Shown here: piece by piece, positions 10,891 through 20,331 of the stretch | Layout of the letters: every line of letters begins with the position of its first letter | Position numbering within the stretch: the first letter of the stretch is position 1 | Origin: Takakia lepidozioides | Taxonomy: Eukaryota; Streptophyta; Takakiopsida; Takakiales; Takakiaceae | Length of the DNA stretch: 64,000 bases | Assembly: GCA_030704615.1 (NCBI GenBank) | Contig: CM060733.1 | Coordinates: 67,640,001 to 67,704,000, forward strand | Direction of reading: 5' to 3' | Notes under the pieces: generated by a model | The model's database searches: none | Seen by the model: only the letters and a program-made list of their open reading frames with translations | Told to the model about the DNA's origin: nothing | Program-made: the position numbers and the translations under genes

Positions 10891-11172
10891 CTAGGTATTC
10901 ACAGTAACCATCTTGTCCTCACGACCTTCTTCCAACAACCTCGTGAAAACATAGTGCACTTGGTGGTGGATCTGATCGAAATGCACCACCACCTCGTCTT
11001 CCTCCAAGTCGTCGCATCCATTATAGAAATGGATCGATACGGCAGCCTCGAAATGGTTCATTTCCTCATCCCTGATCCAAACATCCCCAAATGATGTTGG
11101 GTTTGGATAGCACTCCCGGTTGTACTGCATGTAGATCTGATCAACAAACCACCACTCACAGTTCACTTCCAC
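10891..11172 (-). CDS. Unrecognised ORF (93 codons), possibly exon or relic
   Basis: The minus-strand frame encodes an acidic, aromatic-rich polypeptide, for example VNCEWWFVDQIYMQYNRECY and GCDDLEEDEVVVHFDQI. The open frame continues upstream towards 11190 without a clear start, so it may be the last exon of a longer gene or a pseudogene tail. I recognise no domain. Its hydrophilic/aromatic mix is unlike the low-complexity frames nearby, which is why it is listed. Function unknown. Confidence 0.3.
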   Translation of the reverse strand: MEVNCEWWFVDQIYMQYNRECYPNPTSFGDVWIRDEEMNHFEAAVSIHFYNGCDDLEEDEVVVHFDQIHHQVHYVFTRLLEEGREDKMVTVNT

Positions 11173-11589
11173 TCGTGTAACATTGCTGAGCTGAATCTAT
11201 CCGTGTCCTTGGAAAGCGGGAAACCCGTGTCCCCGATCCGCACGTTCCAGAGTCACCAAATACCACTACGCAGCTGGTCTCCCCACCTGTCCAACAGATC
11301 CCGTGTCCACTCGTGGACATGTATGGACACTTGGTGTTCAGGCGGGCCATCGCTAGAGGACCTGGACATAGCAAGACTGCAATATCGCCAAACCGGGCAG
11401 AATAACCTCCGTCCTCTTCAACCCTAGGGCAACCTACTTGACCACACCCCATAGAAACGACAAAGGGATTGAGGAAAGAAGCGGCGGAAGGGGAATTATA
11501 AGGGAGGGTGAAGAAAAGCCGGACACTAGGAATGAACTATATAGAGTCCAGGGGGAGGATGATAGCCAATCACGAGAGATCGCCAAACG

Positions 11590-12142
11590 AGCCCCTGGAT
11601 GGAAATTCGGTGCCGAATTTCCATCCATTGGGAGTTGGATGAAACCTTCTCGGGGGGAGAGGAGCACAGCTGGCACCCCACTTATACCCCCGGATGGAAA
11701 TTTGGCGCCGAATTTCCATCCACGGGAAGTTGGATGAAGTCGTCTCAGGGGGAGGGAGCGCCAGGTAGCACACCAAGTTCATCCCATGATAGAAATACAA
11801 CACCGAATTTCCATCCACGGGAAGTTGGATGAAGTCCTTTCGGGAAGAGAGACAGTCAGCTGGAACCCATGTTCATCCTGCCGGATGGAAATATGGTGCC
11901 GAATTTCCATCCGGTGGTAGCTGGACGAAGTCGTTTCGGGAGGAGAGCCGGCCAGCTGGAACCCTAGTTCATCCTGCTAGATGGAAATACGGCGCCGAAT
12001 TTCCATCCGGGGGTAGTTGGTTCCGACGGTATCGGGGAAGACATGGCCACCTGGCACCCAACTTCATCCCCCCGGATGGAAATACGACGCCGAATTTCCA
12101 TCCACAGGAAGTTGGATGAAGTCGTCCCGGGGGCAGGAAGCG
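11590..12142 (+). repeat. P1 palindromic satellite array (about 95-bp unit, 6 copies)
   Basis: Palindromes start at 11597, 11692, 11788, 11883, 11980 and 12074, spaced 94-97 bp. The core is GGATGGAAAT / nGGCGCCG / AATTTCCATCC. The rest of the unit carries GTTGGATGAAGTCGT, CGGGGGGAG, a GCCAGCTGG block and TTCATCC. The array ends abruptly at 12142, where the element I LTR begins. All open frames here are repeat translations. Confidence 0.9.
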
Positions 12143-12886
12143 TGTCGCAGCCCTTTACCTTGAGGGCGGGGGGTCGCGACAGAAGAGGGGCTGCCCTTGT
12201 GGTGGAGGCAGCGGCAGTGAATAGAAAAGGGGGCTGAAGCACCCTTGAGTGCCGAAGGCACTCAAGGAGCCAGAGGCGCTTACTAGGTGGAGCCCTGCAA
12301 ACCGGGTTGCGGTGGGGGGGGGGGGGGGGGGGGGCTCCACGAGGGGTGGTGGTAGCTTAGGGAGTCGTAGTGGGGGTGGCATAGGACTCACCATGAGGCA
12401 AAGGCCTTGTGGTGGGAGTCATGGGGAGTCTTGGGACTCACCACGGTCCATTGGGGCCGTGGTGAGTGGGCCAAGACTCACCGCGACTCATCACAGGGAG
12501 TCAAGGGTCGAGGTGGTGGTGCACCAGATTTGGACTTGGCTGTTTGTGGAACCCCCGCGGACACCTATAGAAGTATATATAGGGAGTAGTAACCCCGAGA
12601 ACGGTGCAAGTCCGTTGGTGGCCAAAAGCTAGTGAGTAAGCGTGCGAGCCGGAAACTAACCAAGCTGGTATGGGGAGCTGTTCCGGACTGCCAACAACCA
12701 AAGGGAATTTCCACTAGGCCCAAAGTGTGCGTAGGGTCTCGTGGAGGAGCAAGGGGGGAACTGTTATGCCCCGGTGAGCAGCTGAAGCTCCGAGTTGGCC
12801 TGGCGGCCAGTTTTGGAATTAGGCGCGCGCACCAAAGCGAGTAACTATGACTTAAAGGAGGAGTTACCAAAATGAGGTACGCGACA
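12143..12886 (+). mobile_element. 5' LTR of Ty3/gypsy element I
   Basis: Starts TGTCGC, ends GCGACA, and is followed two bases later by a primer-binding site, so it is the 5' LTR of the internal region to its right. It contains a long G run (about 12315-12335), the conserved ACTCACCACGGTCCATTGG and AAGTATATATAGGGAGTAGT blocks, and an 11-bp hairpin (CCTTGAGTGCC-GAA-GGCACTCAAGG, cut here into arms) at about 12242-12266 that the LTR at 8392 lacks. It abuts the P1 array on the left. The matching 3' LTR is not in the window. Confidence 0.85.
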
Positions 12887-12888
12887 CT

Positions 12889-12900
12889 TGGTATCAGAGC
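12889..12900 (+). promoter_or_regulatory. Primer-binding site for initiator tRNA-Met
   Basis: TGGTATCAGAGC is the standard plant retrotransposon PBS complementary to the 3' end of tRNA-iMet. It lies two bases after the LTR end, the expected place. Confidence 0.92.
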
Positions 12901-12941
12901 CTAGAGTTTAGTACGCGATCGTCCTCGAGATTGGCCTCACC

Positions 12942-15900
12942 ATGGGGTTGGGCAGGGCTAAGCAAAAGCAGACTGATCCAAAAGCCGATGAACCTAGCGA
13001 GCCCGGTAGGGGCGACGCGTCACCGGAGCGGCAACTTGAGGAGACAAGTTATGCTTCTGAAGGTGAGGCCGCTCGGGAGCCAGAGGCGTCTGGGGAGTCG
13101 GAGCTTGAGGACCTTCCGAAGACTCCGATGGACCAACATATGCCTCCAATGCCAACAGGTTTTTTGGAAGGGCTTTTGGCGCAGTTTGGTGGGACACTAA
13201 AGGACCTAATGAAGGCGGCCAACGCCACTTCCACAAAGGCTAAGCTTAAGGTGAAGCCTAAGGAACCTGACACCTTCGAGGGCGTCCGAAACCGGAAGGC
13301 ACTCAATACCTGGTTCCTAGGAGCTAGAGTCATACTTCCGGGCGGCCAAGTTGAGTGACGAGGACCGGGTGGAAGTGGCACCCACCTACTTGAGGGCTAT
13401 GCTCAACAATGGTGGCAGAAACGCCTTCATGACCAAGGGCCAAACCGGGAGACCTTGAGCTGGAGTGGGTTCAAGGAACTAATGAAAAAGCAGTTTGTGC
13501 CCCTCAACGCGTTTTGGCTCGTCCGAGACAAGATGAGGAGCTTGAGGCAAACAAATGACATTCGAGGCTATGTTCAGGCTTTCAATGTGCTATTGCTCGA
13601 AGTCGCGGATATGGCGGAACCAGAAATGGTCTTCTTACTTTGTGGCGGGGCTGGCCCTATGGGCCAGGCGGAAGTTGGAGGAGAGGCCACCAAAGACTTT
13701 TAATGAGGCAATTTAAAGGGCTGAATGTTTCTTGGATGTCCCTAGGGGCGAAAGACAGAGCCGTACGAAGCTGAACCACAAGAAGGTCCGACGACAGGGT
13801 GATTCCTTCCGACCAAAAAAGAAGTGGGATAAGCCACGTGGTGACAATGGCTCATGGAAATCAAAGGGAGGGCCTTTGCATGTCGAGACGGCACCCGATG
13901 CTCCAAAAAGAAAGAAAGAAAGAAGACTCCGACCAAAGCCGGCGTAACTAAGAGTCACTTCGCCTCACGGCTACTGCCCCCTCTCGGAGGTGGGCCCTCT
14001 AAGAAAAAGGTGTCCATAGGACACCAGGAGTCTAAAGGAAAAGATAACGCAGGGTACCTAGGGTACCCTAGGTACCCCGGAGGCCAGAGGAGGGTTGGAT
14101 TCGAGTTTTCGTTTGTTGGTAATAGTGGTTGTGAGAGAGCGGAGAGCTGTGAGGTGTATTGCTTTGAAGCATTTATGAATAGAGGGGATAAAGAGTTTAA
14201 AGTTGGTGTGTAGCGCATCGATACTGGCGTTATGAATGCCACCTCTAGTGCCAGCTGTGATAACCGATAAAGGGCTAGTAACCCAGCCCCTATGTCGGAG
14301 CGCTAGGATAAGTGGAGCGTATTTCAGCCGTTTGTCTAGAGTTGAGTCAGCGGGGTAGCGGTCAAGGCAGTAGGTGAACTCAATAAAGTAAATGGTAAGG
14401 TTCGGGGTTGGGGCGGTGGGTGAGGGGGAGTTTATGGGTAGGCCATGTATAAGCAAGATGTCTGGACATAGCCTGGCGAAACAGGTGTAGGGGTAGTGAG
14501 AGCTCCAAAAGGAAAATCAAGTGCGGCGGCTTATGGCGGGCAGAAGGTGACCTTTGATGGGGCGTGTTTCAATTGCGGGTAGACCGGGCATATGGCCAAG
14601 AGGAGCCCCAAACCCCGACAGCTGAACATGACCCGGACGACCACAGAGCTGTCCGAAGACTCCATCAGCCGCTTGGTGGAGGCGGTGGTCGCCAAGACTT
14701 GCAAGGTGGGCAACTACACATGTGAGCTCTTCCAAGAAGTTGGAGCATTATGTAATGGAAGCCGATTGATGTTTGTAAGCAGGAATTTTTTTGGATCCTT
14801 CATGACACCGGCAACGGCACGGAAGCTGGGTCTCCCGACAATTGACGTGGGGACTTCCATTGAAGTGCGCTCTGCCAAAGAAGAGCCGCAACTGGCTACA
14901 AGAGTGGCGTTCAACGTCGCTCTCCAACTAGGGAGATGGGAGAGGCGTGAGGACTTCACTATTTGCGAGATCGATGGGGTTGATCTCATTTTGGGAATGT
15001 CTTTCCTGAGTAAGTCCGGAGCGGTCATAGATGACCGCATGAGATTGGTCACGCTGCCGTGTGGGAACAGTAGCAAAGTTTTAGAAGCATCGGAAACGCC
15101 CAACCGAGTGGGAGGGCGAATAAACCTGCTAACGGCAAGGGAATGGGCCGTGGAGAAGCCAAACGAGCCCGATTTTTTGTTTTACGTGAGGCAAGTAGAA
15201 GGAGAAGTCAATAGGGAGCCGAGCCCAGATTGGATCAAGGGGATCCTGGAGAAATATCAGGATGTGATGCCGGAGGATTTACCGTGCCACCGCGAAGAGG
15301 GGTTGACCACAAGATAGAGGTGATGTCGGGATCGGAGCCGCCTGCCAAGGCGCCTACCGGTTGAATCATAGAGAGTTGGTCGAGCTGTAGATGCAGCTCA
15401 AGGATCTAATGGCAAAGGGGTACATCCGGCCGAGTAAGTCACCTTACGGAGCCCCGGTACTATTTGCAGATAAGAAGGATGGGACGCTGCGGATGTGTGT
15501 CTATTACAGGGCTCTGAATAAGGTGACTATAAAAAACCAGTACCCTTTGTCAAGGATTGACACCTCTTCGACCAGTTGGCAGGAGCAAAGTATTTCAGCC
15601 GAATCGATTTGCGCTCAGGTTACCACCAGATTCGGATAGCGGAAGGAGATGAGGAAAAGACAGCATGCAGAACAAGGTATGGTTCGTACAAGTTCTTGCT
15701 GATGCCTTTTGGGCTCACCAATGTGCCGACAACCTTTAGCACCCTGATGAGCTGTCTCTTTCAGGAGTGGTTAGATGACTTCGTGATCGTGTACATCGAC
15801 GACATCTTGGTGTACTTGAAATAAAGGAAGACCACCTGGAGCACCTCAAAAGGGTGTTCCGGAAATTGCGAGAAGGGAAGCTCTATGCCAAAACTTCAGA

Positions 15901-16235
15901 GTGCAAATTCGGGGTCACAAAATTAGTGGAGTTCCTGGGGCATATGATTACACAGGATGGGATCAAAATGGATGACAAAAAGGTGAGGGCAATCTTGGAC
16001 TGGGAGCCTTCGACTTCGGTCCCGGGAGTGCGATCCTTTCTGAGACTTGTCTCCTACTACCAAAGGTATGTGAGGAATTTTGCCAAAGATCGCGGGGCCG
16101 CTGTCAGACCTCTTGTGTAAATCGAAGGTATGGGTGTGGAACACCTTTTGTGGCCAAGCTTTTGCCAAATTGAAGCGGTGGATGGTGGAAGCTCCAGTTT
16201 TGAAGATCCCGGAGTTCGACCCACTGGAAGGAAAA
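12942..16235 (+). pseudogene. Gag-pol of Ty3/gypsy element I, degenerate and 3'-truncated
   Basis: Order of parts: gag N-terminus (12942-13358, Glu/Pro-rich, then PDTFEGVRNRKALNTWFLGA); gag core in another frame (13455-13703, WSGFKELMKKQFVPLN); a LINE inserted at 13909-14501; a CCHC knuckle around 14571-14615 in which a stop interrupts and the last Cys is Ser; a protease-like region with ILGMSFLSKSGA (about 14990-15020); RT with [18 protein letters not shown] (15430-15480), [14 protein letters not shown] and the [10 protein letters not shown] catalytic strand (15790-15820); the palm/thumb EFLGHMITQDGIKMDDKK; and the start of RNase H (FCGQAFAKLKRW, about 16150). At least six frame changes or stops are present. 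The element breaks off near 16235 before integrase. RT style and tRNA-Met PBS suggest a chromovirus-like or related lineage. Confidence 0.85.
13909..14501 (-). mobile_element. 5'-truncated L1-type LINE inserted in gag of element I
   Basis: The direct repeats GCTCCAAAA at 13900-13908 and 14502-14510 (continuing AGAAA / GGAAA) flank the insert. On the minus strand it carries the last about 130 codons of ORF2 (14456-14058, with FIEFTYCLDRYPADSTLDKR) and a 3' UTR with a GGTGTCC...GGACACC stem, a G-rich hairpin, the GGCAGTAGCC...TTAGTTACGCC tail and a (CTTT)n end. It is the same family as 38652-40225. Confidence 0.85.
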
Positions 16236-16795
16236 CGTGGAATAACCACTATGTGAACCACTGGTTTTTTAGTGGGAAAGGACACTTAACCACTCCGAGC
16301 TTACCAGTGTTATAGAACGAGTGCATTTCGTGTCCTAGTGGTCAAAGACATAACGTGTCACCAGTGGTTAAAAGACAGTGGTTACGGCCACTAGCCTCCA
16401 GGTCCACCTGTACGTTGACCTGTCAGCATTGGTAAACTAACTACTGAACAACATAGTGACTCGAACCACTGCCAACGGCTGTGACATGGACGCAACGAAT
16501 CTGTCGATGATATTGAGCAATATCATGACACGTGTCCCTTTTCCCATGGACACGTGGACGCAGAAAGATTGTCGATGAGATTGGACAGTATGTAGACACG
16601 TGGCCTTATCAACCAAGGACACGTGTCACATTTTTGGATTCCATCAAAATTGCAATGACTTCAAAAACAACTATGTGAGTGAGCAATAAATGACTCACAT
16701 GTTGATATAATGAGAATTAACAATATATAATACCACTGACAAAGTGGTTATGTAAAACCCATTCAGTCATTCAGTACTCATTTCATGTAGTTTTA
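16236..16795. other. Non-coding DNA dense in ACCACT/AGTGGT motifs, with a G-box cluster
   Basis: Many ACCACT, AGTGGT and CCACTAGTGG-type motifs in both orientations suggest subterminal repeats of a non-autonomous DNA transposon. Similar motifs recur in and around the CACTA relic at 20-22.5 kb. ACACGTG G-box cores occur at about 16528, 16549, 16593 and 16618; beside the first is the inverted repeat GATATTG-AGC-AATATC. No open frame supported. Confidence 0.4.
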
Positions 16796-16988
16796 ACAAC
16801 CAACATGTAGCCCAGTGGTAAGGGTGTATACCCTCTTACGAGTGGTTGTGGGTTCAAACCACCCTATTGGTTGTTATAAAGGTGTCCACCTTCATACTAG
16901 AAGGCAGTAGCCCTTCCGGGTCAAGTGACACCATACGTTACGTTTGCTTCGGCAACGCGTCCATTTTTTATTTTTTATTTTTTATTTT
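16796..16988 (+). mobile_element. tRNA-derived SINE (copy 2, full length)
   Basis: Flanked by perfect 15-bp target duplications TTTCATGTAGTTTTA (16781-16795 and 16989-17003). Box A TAGCCCAGTGG at 16808-16818, box B GGGTTCAAACC at 16850-16860, then AAGGTGTCCACCTTC, GGCAGTAGCCCTT, the GTTACG tail and a stem-loop TTGC-TTCG-GCAA. It ends in a (TTTTTTA)n tail. This is the best-defined copy of the family in the window. Confidence 0.93.
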
Positions 16989-17003
16989 TTTCATGTAGTT
17001 TTA

Positions 17004-18084
17004 GATAGGTCAAGATTATTATTCGCTGGTGTGAAATACAGGAACGGCTCTAGCTCTAGTAGTAGTTTGTTAGACGTCTACCAGTATTCATCCAATGGTC
17101 AGGTTGTACAATAAAACCATTGTCTCAGTCATTCTCTCTGTCCCACTGAGTAGGGACTATGTATTGGGATGATTTCTGACACAGTATTTTAGTGATTTAG
17201 AATACAACTGGAGGATACAAACCACTATTACAGGAAGTGACTAATCCTACCACTAGTGGATTTGCCTACTGTCAGAGTCTTAAAAATACCACTAGTAGAG
17301 TGGTGTGTAAGTGATTAGGAATAGGACTGGAGGAACACATACCACTACTATGGTGATATGTAAATGATTACGCATACCACTAGTGTAGTGAAAGAAGAAC
17401 CAATTGTGTTCATTTGGCTACTGTCGGTCTTCCCCCTAGCCTCTGTAAATGATGGAGCAAAGATGCATTGCCAATTTGAACAGGCCCACACATTGCAAGT
17501 GAATCTGCAATCAAAATAGTCTTGAAGATTCAAGCTTCAAAAAACACAATAGAACCCCAGAGAGTAAGTGCTGGAACAGAGTCAACAAAAATCCAGCCAT
17601 GATAAAAGGTCTCCTTCTACATCTACACGATGTCTCCATATGCATGCTAAGAACACTACACTACTTTCTTGCCTTATCCTCACTGCCAGCAATGTCTCTG
17701 CCCGGGTGAACTAAACCTCTAAGCCCTCTTCATGTGCTTCTCTGGCCAAAGACAATTCAAAACTAGGACCTGATCTGACTCTGTTTGCGGTGGGTTCTCT
17801 TCCTTGTTAGGATAAGGCAACTTGCAATCTGCAACATAGACATAAGTCACCTCAACTTGTCACTGGCCTTCAAGAATATCACGGCAGTGATATTCCAAAG
17901 TGCCTTAAATTACACGGCGTCCGATGCTGTGAATGCCTGGAACACCACACTCTGGCACCCTTGCAATGACCCACATCAGAATGAAAATTTTAAAACAAGA
18001 ACATTGCACTCCCTATCATGACCTCTCCCTCTCCCTCTCCCTATGCATCTGATTGCCACTAAGAACACCTAAAGTCTGTCACAG
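17004..18084. other. Unassigned DNA
   Basis: Continues with ACCACTA/TAGTGGT motifs to about 17400, then becomes non-repetitive. I see no complete gene. The last part (about 17900-18084) may be upstream debris of the LINE fragment that follows. Confidence 0.4.
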
Positions 18085-18390
18085 GTGCAGAAACCACTTA
18101 AATATTTTAGCCTACCTTTGGACAGCAAACTGAATCAACTGAGAGGAAAAGGGGATTGCAAATGCCCTATGTGTGGGCAACTTAAAGGCATCGGACATTT
18201 TCTGGTTCACTGTCAGGGGTTCGACCAGCGAGACACCCTCTTCAAATCCAGCCTGCAAGGGTTCGTGCCTGTACATTTGTTTAATTACCAACTAAATGAG
18301 AAACTTGAGGCTGAGCCAAAGCTTAGCCCCTTTCAAACTCTTGGCAGTAGACTGAATTTAAACTCAGTGGGGGTACTCTCTCTGAAAATC
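18085..18390 (+). pseudogene. LINE ORF2 C-terminal zinc-finger fragment (CR1/Jockey-like family)
   Basis: The frame reads GKGDCKCPMCGQLKGIGHFL then VHCQGF, a C-x2-C-x(8-9)-H-x4-C finger of the type found at the C-terminus of many LINE ORF2 proteins. FVPVHLFNYQ follows, and then the string LGSRLNLN, matching the TLGTRLK element of copies at 28-34 kb. It is a detached 3' fragment with no reverse transcriptase. Confidence 0.65.
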
Positions 18391-18594
18391 TAAATTGTCC
18401 GGGGTTTTCTCAGCAGACAGACCCTCTCGTCAAATCTACCAAGGGAATTCTGCATGTACCTTTGTTGACCAAACAATCTGGGCGCGGGGTCATTGGCCAC
18501 GGCAAACAACGGCAAACAGGCACAACTTCATGTTGACAGATCTGAGAAGAAGGTCTCTCTGCTTAAAAAACCCTAGACACCAAATCATGAAGCC

Positions 18595-18861
18595 CTAGAT
18601 TTGGTATGGAGTCAGAGAGAATGAGAGATAGAGAGGATGAGGGGGGCAGGGAAAGAGGGGGGATCCGACCTCCTTAGTTGGGGTCTTGGGGGGGCGCTTC
18701 GATGGAGTCATACGAGGACTAGGAGCTTGGGGCAAAATCTCCTGACTGGAGTCTGACTCCTCCTCGTCGGTGCTCATTGGGGCACTTTGTGTCGCTCCAC
18801 TGTCCTTATCATTGTGGCTCGAGCTCCCCTCTGTCTCCACCACACCCATGCTCCTCCTCAA
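18595..18861 (-). CDS. Unrecognised Ser/Asp/Pro-rich ORF
   Basis: 88 codons, with STDEEESDSSQEILPQAPSP and Pro/Thr/Lys stretches typical of disordered nuclear-protein segments. It is followed by GA-rich DNA that translates as a Pro/Leu tail. There is no domain and no support beyond codon content. It could be an exon of the CACTA accessory protein whose possible other exon is at 19646-19969, but that is a guess. Confidence 0.2.
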   Translation of the reverse strand: MRRSMGVVETEGSSSHNDKDSGATQSAPMSTDEEESDSSQEILPQAPSPRMTPSKRPPKTPTKEVGSPLFPCPPHPLYLSFSLTPYQI

Positions 18862-18959
18862 TTGTGAGTTTCTTCGAGGCGTCCCACTCTACACATAGCG
18901 TTTTTTTCACTCAACTGTTTGGCTCTTCTCTCTGAAATGACAAGTCTAAGAATGTCGGA

Positions 18960-19225
18960 GACCTCACTCACACACATGAAAGCCCCAACATTCAAATGCG
19001 ATGGCTACTTCACTCACACACTGGAAAGCCCAAGCATTGCGGAACGCGATGGCTACTTCACTCACACACAAGAAAGCCCTAACATTCAAACGCGATGGCT
19101 AATTCACTCACACGCAGGAAAGCCCAAGCATTCAAAATGCGGTGGCTACTTCACTCACACACAGGAAAGCCCTTGCATTCAAAACACGGTGGTTAGTTCC
19201 CTCACACACAAGCAAGCCCGAGCTT
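18960..19225 (+). repeat. Minisatellite of about 54 bp, five units
   Basis: The unit contains GATGGCTACTTCACTCACAC, AGGAAAGCCC and a CATTCAAA segment. Five diverged units run head to tail and stay open in frame for most of their length (DGYFTHTQESP). The repeats are irregular, with small length changes. Confidence 0.8.
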
Positions 19226-19645
19226 GGGGCAACGCGATGGCACTTAGTGATAGTCGAGAGAAAGTGAGAGTGGCGCCTCCACGTCGGGGAGGTTCCACTC
19301 AGCATCGGACGGTTCAGATCCCTCCATTTCGGAGATGGGACGTGGACGCGTCACTTCAATATTTTGGGGATTATTAGGGTACAAAAAAACAACTAGCTTA
19401 GTAAGACTAACAACTGCATGCTGCTGACATGGATGTCACGTTCAACTTGTGCAAATTAGGGTATGGGTACTTGTGCAGAAAGGGTGACACTATGATAAGG
19501 GGAAGAAGGAGATGATGCACTACAGGAATGCAACATGGGAGCAAGAACGTGGAGCTTACCTCTGCAAGTTCGTGAGGTTGGGAAATTGTGAGCAATGAAG
19601 GAACCTACGGGTGGTATGCGAATAGGGATGGAGCGCACGTGGAGC

Positions 19646-19861
19646 TTACTCTGGATTGTTGAATTTATGCCATTGCAACAACCATTCCTTGTTTTCAGCT
19701 ATTCTCTTTGCATGAAATCGTTCGTATTCTCCCATACCATCGCTCTCTCCCGAGGTAAACCATGATTCGCTTCCATCACCATTTTCCTGCCTTTCTTCTC
19801 TTGCTACATCGTCTGATGCATTGTCATCTGTAGGCTCTTCTGGGCGCAATTCACTCTCTGC
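19646..19861 (-). CDS. Possible first exon of a CACTA accessory protein
   Basis: From the internal Met at 19861 the frame is acidic (ELRPEEPTDDNASDD, SWFTSGESDGMGEY) and ends in YERFHAKRIAENKEWLLQW. The YExxRxxRIAENxxxL pattern is what I expect near the N-terminus of plant En/Spm accessory (Transposase_24-type) proteins. It lies upstream of, and divergent from, the tnp2-like frames starting at 20332, which is a plausible CACTA arrangement. No downstream exon is secure. Confidence 0.35.
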   Translation of the reverse strand, partial: AESELRPEEPTDDNASDDVAREERQENGDGSESWFTSGESDGMGEYERFHAKRIAENKEWLLQWHKFNNPE

Positions 19862-20331
19862 CATTCCACCACGATGCTTGAGCAGGATTGGAAAGAGGAG
19901 AATAATATGTGCCCCTGTTACAAGCACGCCAGGTCTGGATTGTCTAGATGTAACCAAATGCAGCACCATTACTTAGAATGGGCTGAAGCTGAAGGCTCAG
20001 GTTTTCTCTTTCCTCCCTTTCTATCCTTCCCACCCACAGTAGACCTTCTACCTAGAAATAGGGATGATGGAGCTAGCCCACCACGTAGCAATTAAACCCA
20101 CCAATTTATTACTTGTTAAGTGGTATGTACACTATAACAGTGAGGTGTTTTACATCTGATGGACTATCGAAGTCATATGATCCTTTGTGTAGTTGTAACT
20201 GGATAATCGCCAATGAAACAATTACTCCACAAGTGGTAGTTTACAACTACAGAGTAGTGACTTAGTCTTACTCTTAAGGACTTGGTCAAATTTTGATGCC
20301 TCCACTCATACCATGATAGGAAGAACTCAGC

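Noticed and set aside
11438-12119. Long open frames on both strands (up to about 100 codons)
   Set aside because: They are translations of the P1 satellite in several frames, with the same peptide (GWKFGAEFPS) recurring every unit.
12310-12340. Poly-G run as a possible G-quadruplex regulator
   Set aside because: Homopolymer G runs in LTRs are prone to length error, and the other LTR copy has a shorter mixed run; no evidence of function.
16808-16860. tRNA gene
   Set aside because: Box A and box B are present, but there is no foldable cloverleaf; the copy ends in a T-rich tail and has target duplications, so it is a SINE.
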